A stretch of DNA of 64,000 nt from Magnaporthiopsis rhizophila (taxonomy: Eukaryota; Ascomycota; Sordariomycetes; Magnaporthales; Magnaporthaceae). The position numbers and the translations under genes were made by a program. Shown one piece after another: positions 11,123 through 20,507 of the stretch; position 1 is the stretch's first letter; the number at the start of each line of letters is the position of its first letter. The stretch spans positions 310,001-374,000 of the forward strand of contig PYSS01000002.1 in the NCBI GenBank assembly GCA_003049465.1, given 5' to 3'. The notes beneath the pieces were generated by a model, which was given only the letters and a program-made list of their open reading frames with translations, was not told where the DNA came from and did not search any database.

Positions 11123-11431
11123 CTAACTGTCCACCCGGCAGAGTAGCCATTCCACTCCGGGCCACGCCGGCTGCGATCCATCCTGATTCTCGGCGATTAG
11201 GATGACACCGGAGGATCTGGGCGACACCAGAATCCAGGCTTTCGACCGCGCGATAACGGTTTCTCGAGAAGTAAACGCAGGCGCAGGATCGGTGATTGTC
11301 AGATCCCACTCCCTGCAGTGGTCACCATTGAATAGGAGTGCTACAACACCCCGATAGGATTCCCTGTGAAAAGGGCGTAAAGTTCGATTGAGTGGTCTGT
11401 CTCGGATCTGGCTCTCTTCTCGTGATACCAA
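11123..11431 (-). pseudogene. Orphan ORF fragment downstream of the broken ORF
   Basis: An open frame of about 100 codons that reads like real protein in its second half (NGDHCREWDLTITDPAPAF, SRETVIARSKAWILVSPRSS, PGVEWLLCRV). It follows the broken 11.5-13.1 kb ORF on the same strand and may be part of the same decayed element. No family recognised. Counter-possibility: a spurious open frame. Confidence 0.3.
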
Positions 11432-11545
11432 GGACCCCGAGGTAAATCACGAGAACCCCAACTGGAACTTCAGATCTCCATATCTCAGCGAATAAAATGC
11501 AATGAAAGCAACGCAAATCAGTCCCCATGCCATATTTCCATCCCT

Positions 11546-13130
11546 TCAGAATTGCCAGTCGTCATCTCGGTGTTTATCCCACACCCTCTTGAAGAGCTCG
11601 AAAGACTCGGAAGCCCTTAATCCCTGTGATTTCGTCTGGTACACAACAAACTTCTCGATGATCCATTTCGTGACTGACCTGATCCTTCCCTGATCCATCC
11701 CGGGATCCAATCTCATCATGATTCTGGCTGGAACTAGATCCCTCTCCGGAACCTCGATCAGGGAACGGACTCCCTCCCAATGAGACTCCAAAATGTCGGT
11801 GTCGAAAGGTCCTAGTTCACCTCCTAGGGTAGGACCGGGGGTCGGCACCTCGTCTCCGCCTTTAGGACGCTTAAGGGGCGGTATCGTCGGAGGCAGAGCA
11901 GCAGTCGCGGCTCTCTTCCCTTTCTTCTCGGGATCCTCCCCCCGGGAGGTACTGCATTGACAGGTCTCACCACTGGAAGTTTCCTTTCTGGGAATTTACC
12001 GGACTTCACATTCGCCTCTCTAGCCCAGCATCGGTAGCTCAGGATCCGGAAAGCTCTCTCCAGAGTGGCGAGTCTGTCCGGGTGCTGCGCAGCCATAAGC
12101 TGCCTCTTCCTCTTCCAGCCGTCCGAAAGGGGCCGATCCTTGGATGAATCGGATCTGGTAGGGGTGTAGATTTTCGTAGAGTCGGTCTTGCTTTGGTCCT
12201 GGCTCTTCTTTGTCCGAACAAGTGCATCGAAAAAGTATTCCCTGTTCAAAGGTGAATAGAAGGAGGACCGATCTGGCATACCTCGGATGTAAAACTCGAG
12301 GTTGCCGTTCTGTCCCTCCAGATTCCAGATCATATCGTCCAGGGAGGGACGAGGACAAGGGATCTCGAAAGCGGTGCACATGAAGTAGTAGTCGAACGGA
12401 GCCGGCCATCTCGAGGGTCGATACGGGGATTTCCTCCCGACATTTGAGATCCCGAAGGAACCACACAGAAGAACCTGGAGGGATTTAATGACCAGAAGAC
12501 TTCCCCAATCTTGAGCGTCGTAGAAGAGGATTCAGATCCTACCCGAACCTGATTCTCAAAGTGCTCATCTTTTCGGCCAGGTCTCGGAGTTGCTTCTGTG
12601 TCGCGACGACGGGGAGACGGCCCAGATGGTTGAATTGTTCCTGGAAAAGGACAGCACCTTTCGGAGGATCATTCTCACGAACGGCTCCCTCCGACTCGAA
12701 CCAGGAATAAACATCTCTCAGGATGTATTCCGCGGATTTGTATGCGGGGTGCATACTCTGTGTTTCCTTCGCGGTGTAGTAGTCGAGCAGCCGTGTTCTC
12801 ATCTGACCCTTGGTGAATCTCTTTTGCTCGCAGCAGACGCCGTGGAGTATCCGAAGGATTCTGTCGATTCCGAAGGCGCGGATCCCTCGGAACTCTGTCC
12901 AGGCTCGCCAGGCGTGAGAGTCGTCCCACCAGAACAGTCCGGAGCTGGGGAATGGATAGTCGAGAATAAGAGTCGGGGTCGTTTGCGAACGGGTACTCGT
13001 GTTCTTGATCTTCGTCCAGATAGCCGGGCACCCAGTTTGGTTCTTGAGAAGCGTCTTTGAGATTGGAATCGGGAAAACCAGAGAGGATCGGATCTCCTTC
13101 TAGATCCTCGAAAGAGATCTCGGCATTCAT
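11546..13130 (-). pseudogene. Large orphan ORF broken by frameshifts and a stop
   Basis: Protein-like sequence runs on the minus strand in successive frames. It starts MNAEISFEDLEGDPILSGFP, changes frame near 12940 to GLFWWDDSHAWRAWTEFRGI, and runs to RIRFG, where a TAG occurs at 12541-12539. It resumes in another frame at AQDWGSLLVIKSLQVLL and shifts again at a C6 run (11938-11943 on the plus strand). It ends with HWEGVRSLIEVPERDLVPAR and a stop at 11546. Each break is too small for an intron, and residues on either side are continuous in character. I read this as one decayed gene of about 500 codons. I recognise no domain; it is not an evident reverse transcriptase or transposase. An uncorrected assembly error at the homopolymer is possible for one of the three breaks. 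Confidence 0.5.
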
Positions 13131-13635
13131 TTTCCGGGTTGTCGTGCTCGGAGTGAGCGGGTGATTCGCATCGGTGACATCGGTGGCATAGACGCGCCAG
13201 AGGATCTACGGTCACGAATCGGGAAGATGACGATCCTCAAGGTCAGGATTGTGAGTGAGGAGGGCGACCGTGGATCTGGTGATCCTAGGGATGGGAGATG
13301 CAGGGCAAAGTGACGGAAAGGTGACAAGATGATCAATTTCTCTCCCAAAAGGTGTGGATTGAGAGACCAAAATCTCTAAGGATGGGAATGAAAGCGACCG
13401 CGGGATCCACGAAACAATCTCAAGAATCGTTCGGGAACCTTGAGCTGGAGAAGTGCAGGTATCGGAGGGAGTGGAGGTAGGTGGTGAGGTCAACCGGTGC
13501 TCGAACGAGTTGTAAGGGCCTGAAGTGGTGGTTGATGCAGCAGCCAAATAATGTGTCGCGCCAACCTCCGACCAGTAAGAATTTGCGACCTCCAACGATC
13601 TCAGCGTTCCCCAGTCCCACGCTTAACTTTCCTCC

Positions 13636-13842
13636 TCATCCACTATCTCCTCCAGATCCCAAGACGGTCCGGGGAAAGAAACTTGGGACCAGACGTCTTC
13701 CACTGTCCCGACCGTGATCCTTACGGTTTTTCATTTCCTCAAAGGCACGTCGAATCCGCTCAGGGTTTTGAGGCTTGGTGCATTCATCAGCTCTGTGTCC
13801 GTGTTCACCACAGTTGAAATTGACCCTCTTTTTATGTCCAGG
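13636..13842 (-). pseudogene. Gag-like CCHC zinc-knuckle fragment
   Basis: A frame bounded by TAG upstream and TGA downstream contains RVNFNCGEHGHRADEC at about 13827-13780, a CCHC knuckle whose first Cys position is Asn. It continues CTKPQNPERIRRAFEEMKN and then a basic stretch. Sequence just upstream in other frames (GGELG...) looks like the remains of a second knuckle. Tandem knuckles followed by a basic region are typical of retroelement Gag proteins. It lies upstream of, and on the same strand as, the broken orphan ORF. Degenerate; unlikely to be functional. Confidence 0.45.
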
Positions 13843-13921
13843 CTACGCCAGGCCGGCGACCCCAACTCGCCGCCAGCTTCTCGCTCCCGATCGATCGCCG
13901 TCCCAGGGTAGGAGTGTGGAA

Positions 13922-14170
13922 ATCGACACAGCGCAACAGGGAGGGACTAAGAACTCGAGGAAATAATGTTCGTGGAGATCGATACTACTTCCTCGAGTTC
14001 TTAGTTCCTCCCTGTTGCACTGTGTCGATCATCGATCTCCACGAACACTACTTCCTCGAATTCTTAATTCCTCCCTGTTGCACTGTTCGATCATCGATTT
14101 CCACGAACAGTGCAATAGGGAGGAACTAAGAACTCGAGGGAGTAGTGTAGGGAGGAACGAAGAACTCGAC
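13922..14170. repeat. Nested inverted-repeat cluster
   Basis: Two modules alternate. Module A is about 16 bp (ATCGATCTCCACGAAC). Module B is about 40 bp (core CTTAGTTCCTCCCTGTTGCA). The order, with prime for reverse complement, is: B' 13922-13965, A' 13968-13983, B 13984-14027, A 14030-14046, B 14048-14089, A 14092-14108, B' 14108-14146, partial B' 14149-14169. B'-A'-B and B-A-B' can each fold into hairpins with A in the loop. Copies differ by a few substitutions, so the array is old or was made by repeated copying. It lies between the gag-like fragment and the orphan gene on the plus strand. Confidence 0.85.
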
Positions 14171-14394
14171 CACCAACCGACCCCACAGGTTATTCCTAGC
14201 GGGATCCCTTTAAATTCTGGGATCCCATTTCAAAACCCGGCTCTCATCTTCTTCACATGCTGTCCACGCACTCCGATCCATCGATATTGCGAGAACATTT
14301 ACGCTTTTCCATCCATCATCTCCATCCATCATCTCAATCACGGATCCCACTAATCTTTTACGATCCGCATTTGCCCTCGCATTCGCCGTCACCA

Positions 14395-15246
14395 ATGTCT
14401 TCGCCATCTGGTCAGCGGACTCGAAACATGCAACCTGCGGCGCCTCGACGCAGCACCCGTGGCTCGCAAAGCTCAGCGGCCGGCTCCTCTAGCGCCGGTG
14501 CTGGCAGGCAGGAGCCGGCGTCTGCCTCGCGCGCCTTGCCTCAGGTCCCTCCCCAGGCTCCTCCCCAGGCTTCTCAGGTCCCTCCCCAGGCTCCTCAGGT
14601 CCCTCCTCAGGCTCCTCAGGATCCTCAGGTCCCTCCCCCCCGACCCGATTATGCGAAGATGACCGCCTCATGCCGGGATTTTACGCAGGAGCTCGCTCGG
14701 TTTGCGGAGTATCACGCAGATTTCGTATCGCGACGGGACTTAACCGACATTTTACGGCCTATGTTCGACGGACTCAGATCGGATATTTACGAACGACTCG
14801 CCGACATGGAAACTCGGATCATGGAAAACTCGGCAATCTCAACTTCCGCAAGGTACTACCTTTATTCCTATCAAACTTCTACACTCATTTTTCAATAGTG
14901 TTTCTTTTTTTTACTAACAATTTTTACTTCGGCGGTCATAACCTCTCCGTCCGCGCCGTCAACGCTGCGATCACGTCGAGAGACCAGGCTCTTACCCCTC
15001 TCTACTCGCTCAGCACGGGAGAGCGGATCGTGGGGACCGGCAAGACGCTGAACGAGCTGGCGGACATCGAACGTATGGTTTACCTTTTTTTTTTTTTTTT
15101 TTTTTTGCGTTGATACACTGCTAACTTAGAATATGTCATAGATAGCTGAGAACGTGGGAGCTCTTCTTAAGGAACTAGGTCTTCCTACCGCGGGTTCCGA
15201 CGACATGAAAAAGGAGCGGCTTCTTCGCGCCATGTGCCGCCCGTGA
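14395..15246 (+). CDS. Orphan protein with Pro/Gln repeats
   Basis: Best model has exons 14395-14852, 14981-15077 and 15142-15246, giving 219 residues. The second donor (GTTTAC) is weak, and intron 2 holds T22. The N-terminal third is Ser/Ala/Arg-rich, then a repeat of VPPQAPQ units (about 45-80). A charged, probably helical region follows (DFTQELARFAEYHADFVSRR, LADMETRIMEN), with ERIVGTGKTLNELADIER and a C-terminus KKERLLRAMCRP. No domain recognised. Position beside the inverted repeats and the gag-like fragment raises the possibility that it belongs to an unclassified mobile element rather than being a host gene. Confidence 0.4.
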
Positions 15247-15356
15247 TCCTCCGAACGGGGCATGAGCCCATGGGCCGGTGCCCCTGGCCGCTCTCGTCAG
15301 CGTCTGTCCGCGGAAACCCCGGCGGGACATGGCGAAGACTCTAGCCTGTTTTCGGA

Positions 15357-15707
15357 GTGTTTGGTTGGACGTCGCCGGACGAGCGGGTCTCGCCATGCGG
15401 AAGCCTGCGGGCCTTTCAGCCGGACCAGCGATATACGCCCGAGGTCGCATCTTTTCTTCTGCCATCCAGCCGAGATATCCAACCTCGGAGTCCTGAGGCT
15501 GTCCTGCATACGGATCTCGGCGCCTTCAGTTTCTCAAGAGCTGGATTTAAGGAGTTGCCCATCGTCGAGCATGAATCACCTAGCCCTCTACTTTCAGACC
15601 TTTCTCCAAAGCGACCGTCCACGATTTCCTTACTAGCCGACAGCCGCCCGTTAGCGAAACAGGTTCTATCAGGTCAGCGTCTTTTAGATTTAGGGACATC
15701 CGCTTAG
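15357..15707 (+). other. Possible continuation ORF of the orphan locus
   Basis: An open frame rich in Ser, Pro and Leu (RYTPEVASFLLPSSRDI, LPIVEHESPSPLLSDLSPK, PLAKQVLSGQRLLDLGTSA) directly after the orphan gene. It has a protein-like composition but no clean start and no family. It could be a 3' exon, a second ORF of the same element, or chance. Confidence 0.25.
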
Positions 15708-16259
15708 ACTAGCGTCATCATCCCAAGTCGCAGTTCAAATCAAAAGAGAAAGTTTGGAGTGCTCCCGCTTTCCATCAAATGCCACTCCCCAAGCTAGAAG
15801 CCTCATCCGTTATCTACGAGAATCCAGAATTGAGAATGGGACGCCGTAGTATCGGCCTTTCAACCACGACCTCTCCTTCAGGTGTGTAGCGAACGGCCGT
15901 GAAGGATTCCGGCGATGTGATTCGACTCATCCACACACAGTAATATGATATGACCTGCATGAAGCAAGACGTAATATGTAGACGGACGCAGGTGACAATA
16001 ATCCTGAGCAGAAGAGAGGGAAAGGGGCGGGTACACGTGCCATGGTCGGAGCTGGAGGGTAGGGAGGGCTAGTAATCCGTTTATTGGTTCCACAGCTCGA
16101 GCTATAAAATCCCGCCCGCCCCTCTCTTCTACCCCTTGGACTGCTCCCACATTCCTCACCCACACCTATTTCCCACTTACACGATCTACCGGCTGGGTGA
16201 CAACAATTCCATACCCGTGCAAGAGAAAATATTCAAACACGGAAGAAGAAAAGACCAAG
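15708..16259. other. Intergenic, promoter of the methyltransferase gene
   Basis: No gene seen. Contains an ATTGG (inverted CCAAT) near 16083 and the TATA box listed next. Confidence 0.5.
16103..16109 (+). promoter_or_regulatory. TATA box of the methyltransferase gene
   Basis: TATAAAA, 151 nt before the start codon and about 20 nt after an ATTGG element; a classical arrangement. Motif-based inference. Confidence 0.55.
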
Positions 16260-17352
16260 ATGGAGGAACACTCCCTCTTCGAAATCGCCCAGACCCTCGC
16301 CTTCCCCTGGATCTTCATGTTCCAGTCGCTCAGCTGCCTCCCCGGCACGCTCGTCCGCCTCGCGCGCGAGGGCACCCTCGTGTCCCACCTCCTCGGCCGC
16401 GGCCGCCACGGCACGCTGGCCAACGCCTGGTTCTCCGACTTCTGGACCAAGGTCGCCGCTCCCGGCGTGCGCGCCAACGCCAGCGTGCGCGTCATCCCGC
16501 TGCTGGCGGGGCGCGTGCACAAGGGCGCCGTGGTCGAGAGCCAAGATGATTCGCTGCCACCGCCGCACCCGCCCATCTCCGGCACCGTGCTCGAGGTCGG
16601 GCCCGGCAGCGGCATGTGGGCGTCTGTGCTGGCGCGCGGTGTTATCGTCGACGCCTCTTCCTCCTCCACCGGCAACGACGGCGTACTCCATAGGCGGACA
16701 GGGCCCGGGTCCGGGGTCACACGCATCCTGGGCGTGGAGCCCAACGCGGGCGTGCACGAGGCGCTGAGGCGGGCCGCGGACGAGGCCGGGCTCGAGCACG
16801 TGTACGAGATCGTGCCGTGCGGGATCCAGGACCTCGCCGCGTCGGGGGTCGTCGCGCACGGGGAGGTCGACTGCATCGTCTCCGTGCTCTGCCTCTGCAG
16901 CATCCCCGACCCGGAGCGCAATATCCGCGAACTGTACCGCTACCTCCGGCCGGGTGGGAGGTGGTACGTCTGCGAGCATGTGCGCCAGGAGCCTGGCACT
17001 GCAATGTACTGGTATCAAGGTACGTTTGATTTTTTTTCACTCGTCCGTAATTTATTCCCTGGTGAAGCTCTGTGTTCGCCCGAACCCATCCCCATTCTTC
17101 TTTCTCACACCTACGCCACCCCAACCTGCCGTTCCTTCATGTGCTGATGAAACCCCCGCGTGTGCAAACGCCACTTTTCTAGCCTTTGTGAACCTCTTTT
17201 GGCCCCATATGATCGGCGGCTGCCGTCTTCGCAACGAGACGGCCAAGTATCTGCGTTCGGCTGGCCCATGGTCCGATATTGATCTCGCCCAACCACCGGC
17301 CGAGCCTTGGTTTAATACCCTTCAACACATACTGGGAATCTTGACAAAGTAA
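16260..17352 (+). CDS. METTL7-like SAM-dependent methyltransferase
   Basis: Two exons, 16260-17019 and 17183-17352 (GTACGT donor, TAG acceptor), 309 residues. A hydrophobic N-terminal stretch (LAFPWIFMFQSLSCLPG) could anchor it to a membrane or lipid droplet, as in METTL7. The Rossmann methyltransferase fold shows motif I VLEVGPGSGMWASVL (about 110-125), an acidic motif II region (LGVEPNAGVHEAL), VDCIVSVLCLCSIPDPERN and motif LRPGGRWYVCEHV. After the intron comes the METTL7-type end FVNLFWPHMIGGCRLRNETA. It most likely methylates a small lipophilic substrate or thiol; the substrate cannot be told. The loop between motifs I and II is longer than usual. Convergent with the CnjB-like gene. Confidence 0.85.
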
Positions 17353-17884
17353 TATCCATCGTCTAGCACTCCTTGACACTTCATAGCCGTTCTCAATAGT
17401 TGAATATCAACGCCATCATCGGTGCCTCGATACAGCAGCACAACTGGTGCCATGGTCAATACAGCGTCATATCACCTTGGAGCATGGTTTCATGCCACTT
17501 GATGTAGACCACTTTCATTTCATTGTGCCGTAGCACAGATCCTGAGGACCTGGTCCATCAACTATCTAGGTATTGCCTCCAAAAAATCCGTGACCTTATC
17601 CCAACGCCCAACGTTCGCCGAAGGTAGCCCAACAGGGTGATAACTTCTGTCGTCGGGGATATAAGACCCTCCCGACAGCTGCTGTCGTCCCCCAAGGTTC
17701 CAGCTACTGGTGAGTCGTTTTCAAGCAAAGATCATTCCGTCCTCCAATCAACTCCAGATATCCCGAGCCTGATGTGCGACCAAAAAATGGAGGACACCTG
17801 TCCCCTTACGACCATATCCGCCTGATGAGCCATCTCATGGAAAGCAGCCCAGTGCTGAAGAGATAGCTGTGGCTGGCTTCGCAA
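17353..17884. other. Convergent intergenic region
   Basis: 3' flanks of the methyltransferase and CnjB-like genes. Nothing recognised in it. Confidence 0.6.
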
Positions 17885-19869
17885 CTACCAGGCGGAGCCG
17901 CCACCGGCGGCCGCAGTGTTGGCACCACCCGTCTCCCAGTCACCACCCTGGGAGGCGATGCCGGTGTTCCAGTCGCTGCTATCACCAGCAGCGCCATTGT
18001 CGAAGCCACCGTTCGGGTTGTCGAAACCTCCCGCGTCGGCATCGTTGTCAACACGCTCCTTGGTACACTTGGATTGGAAATGGCCCATCTCCTGGCAGTT
18101 GGAACACTTGACACGAGTAACTGAACAAACGCAAGTTAGTTGCGTTACCAGTGAGAACAGCCATAGGGCAGACGAAGACTTACTGTCGCGGGGCTTGGAG
18201 CACTCCTTGCTCATGTGGCCATACTCATCACAGTTGCGGCACTGGACATTTGCCATGTTCCTTGGCTCAGTGCAGTCACGAGCCATGTGGCCTTCCTGGC
18301 CACAGTTGCGGCATCCACCGCCACCACCGCCCTTAGGGCAGTCCTTGGCAAAGTGGCCACCTATGGAACAATGTCAGCTTGCGGCACCCCGTTCATGTTC
18401 CAAGTGACGATAAGAATATAGAGTATTAGGTCAGGAACCCTGGATTGTACTCACACTCGCCGCACTTGCGACACTCCATGTCTGACGGGCAGACACGCTC
18501 CTCCTCGCACTCCTTAACCGTGTGACCGGGCTTGCTGTAATAGAGAATGAGTGTTAGTGGTGTGGTACCTAGGTGCTTCTTAACGTCTTCCCGCGCTGCC
18601 ACTAGTGATCGGAAGTTGACTCACCCGCAATTCTTGCAAGCGAACTTGTCGACACGGTCCTTGGGGCCTTTGGAAGTTGGTTAGCGTTCGAGTTCTTGCG
18701 CGCTCGTTCATGTCAAGGTAAACTTACAATCGCGAGAACGATGACCGGGCTCGTTGCAGTTGATGCACTCAATGATGAGTTGCTGGCGCTCGATCTTGTC
18801 CTGGGTGCAGTCGCGAGTCTCGTGTCCAAGCTGTTCACAGTTGCGACAACGCGGGAGATGCGTGTTGACCAAGTCGCCAGCGTCCTCGAGACGCTCAAGG
18901 TTCTCCGCAGTGTCCTTCGGCCAGAACTCACGCTCGCGGGGACGAGGACACTTCTCGCTGAAGCGAAGCGAGACCGTATGCTTCTTGTCCAAGTTTCCCT
19001 GGAGATCCATGTTGACCATGCCAGTGGGGACCGGCTTGTTCAAGGCGATGAAGTAGAGGCCAATGTTCTCCTTGCGGAAGATCTTCTGCATGGCAATGTA
19101 ATTCGTATCAGGCTTGGCCTTGAGGTAGGCGCTGAGTGCCTGCTTGACAGAGAACATGTCGGTGTCATCGACGGCCTCCCGGATCAGATCGAGAGCCGCC
19201 GATGTCTCCATGTTCGGGACGTCAGAGCGGTCAATGTAGCGAGCAGCCTTGCAGTCGGCAGAAGCGTGGCCTAAGCATTAATGTTGTTAGACCGTCTGTG
19301 TTTCATGTCAAGAGGATAAGCTTGGATGTTCACTTACCAGTATCCTGGCAGTTGGCGCACTTCTTGTTGGGGCAGTCCTTGGCCATGTGGCCGTCCTCGC
19401 CACAGGAGCGGCACTGCACAGGAGGGCGGTCAGGGCAGTCACGGCTCATATGGCCCTCCTTGTCGCAAACGCGGCATGTGCCGTTGAAGACCCGCGGGTT
19501 GGGACAGTCAGCCTTGTTGTGACTGGGCGATTAGGTAGGTACTTAGCGTGGTGTCTACACTTGGATCAGGGGTAATGTGATCTGCCGTCAGGTGATAACG
19601 ATGGTATTGCAAACATACCCGGTCTCGCCACAGTTGAAGCATTTGCCATCGTTACTATCGGCGCCGCCGTTGTCGGCATCACCGAAGCCGCCAGCACCAC
19701 CGGCATCGCCGCCGTCGTTCCACTGGTCGTTGGCAGCAGCGCCGCCAGCATTGTCGTCACCGTTCCACTGGTTGTTAGCATCAGCATTGTCAGAGCTGTT
19801 CCACTGATCAGCGCCGGTATTCTGGGAATCCCAGCCTCCGCCACCGGAGTTGTTCTCCCAGTCAGCCAT
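17885..19869 (-). CDS. CnjB-like protein with eleven CCHC zinc knuckles
   Basis: Seven exons: 19869-19619, 19522-19338, 19270-18728, 18667-18625, 18534-18455, 18360-18184, 18120-17885; 504 residues with all phases closing. The N-terminus is Gly/Asn/Asp/Trp-rich (MADWENNSGGGGWDSQN). Eleven CCHC knuckles follow in two groups: four (CFNCGETGHNKADC to CANCQDTGHASADC), a helical domain of about 120 residues (around 150-270), then seven (CRNCEQLGHETRDC to CSNCQEMGHFQSKC). The C-terminus is Gly/Asp/Trp-rich, mirroring the N-terminus. Several introns interrupt knuckles (after CGETG, CQDTG and CKNCG). Such proteins bind single-stranded nucleic acid, probably mRNA (relatives: Gis2/Byr3/CNBP, Tetrahymena CnjB). 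Knuckle 8 is unusual (CRKCGECGHFAKDC, an extra Cys). A probable 5'UTR intron is listed separately. Confidence 0.9.
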
Positions 19870-19901
19870 GTTGTTTAGCGGCGGGAGATAGTCCTCGGAG
19901 C

Positions 19902-20507
19902 CTACGACGAGTGTTAGCAGCAAGAACAGGTGTAGCAGGTAGGTGCCGAAGGCTCTGACGGTAGATAAAGGGCATGCTCGGCGGTGGTCAAGGTGGTAGT
20001 GGTGGTAGAGAAAAAAGGATAGAAGAGATAGCGAGCAAGATGAAGAGGCGGCCACCACAGAGCAGACAAGGCCAGCGGGCAGCTGTCTGCTATGAGAGTC
20101 GGAGACTTCCTCGGTCGGCCAGGTAGATGGAGTTATGAATAAATGTCGGGTGTTGGATGGAGAGAAGCGTAGAAAATGGTCGGGCATGGATGGGTAGGAC
20201 GGAGGAAGAGTAGGCCGATATATGCGACCGCGACACGAGCCAAACACGCCGAGGTGTCAAATAGAAGGTAGCAGATGATGGTGAAGGCCAAGAGACGATA
20301 CCACCCCAGAAAACCGGAGTCTCTTCGTGATCGAAAGCGATGCTGTCGCCAACGGACCCGCAGATGGAAGCAGAGTAGCAGAAGACGTGGAGACATCGAA
20401 GAGGGACAAGGGCCTCCTCGTGGTGGAAAGAGATGCGATCGCTTGCGAACTCGCAAACGGAGGAATGGGACAAGACATCAGCCAAAAGTGAAATCTGTGG
20501 AACTTAC
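19902..20507 (-). other. Probable 5'UTR intron of the CnjB-like gene
   Basis: On the minus strand, GTAAGT at 20507 and CTAACACTCGTCGTAG ending at 19902 form a good donor and a branch-site/acceptor pair 33 nt before the start codon. The 606-nt intron is much longer than the coding introns nearby. Long leader introns are common in fungal genes for RNA-binding and translation proteins. Needs transcript evidence. Confidence 0.5.

Noticed and set aside
11123..15707. Repeat-induced point mutation
   Set aside because: The decayed island keeps ordinary GC content and shows only one obvious C-to-T stop, not the AT-rich, transition-saturated pattern of RIP.
16233..17018. 261-codon minus-strand frame
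   Set aside because: Antisense to the methyltransferase coding sequence, which has clear SAM-binding motifs.
18696..19274. 192-codon plus-strand frame
   Set aside because: Antisense to exon 3 of the CnjB-like gene; no family resemblance.
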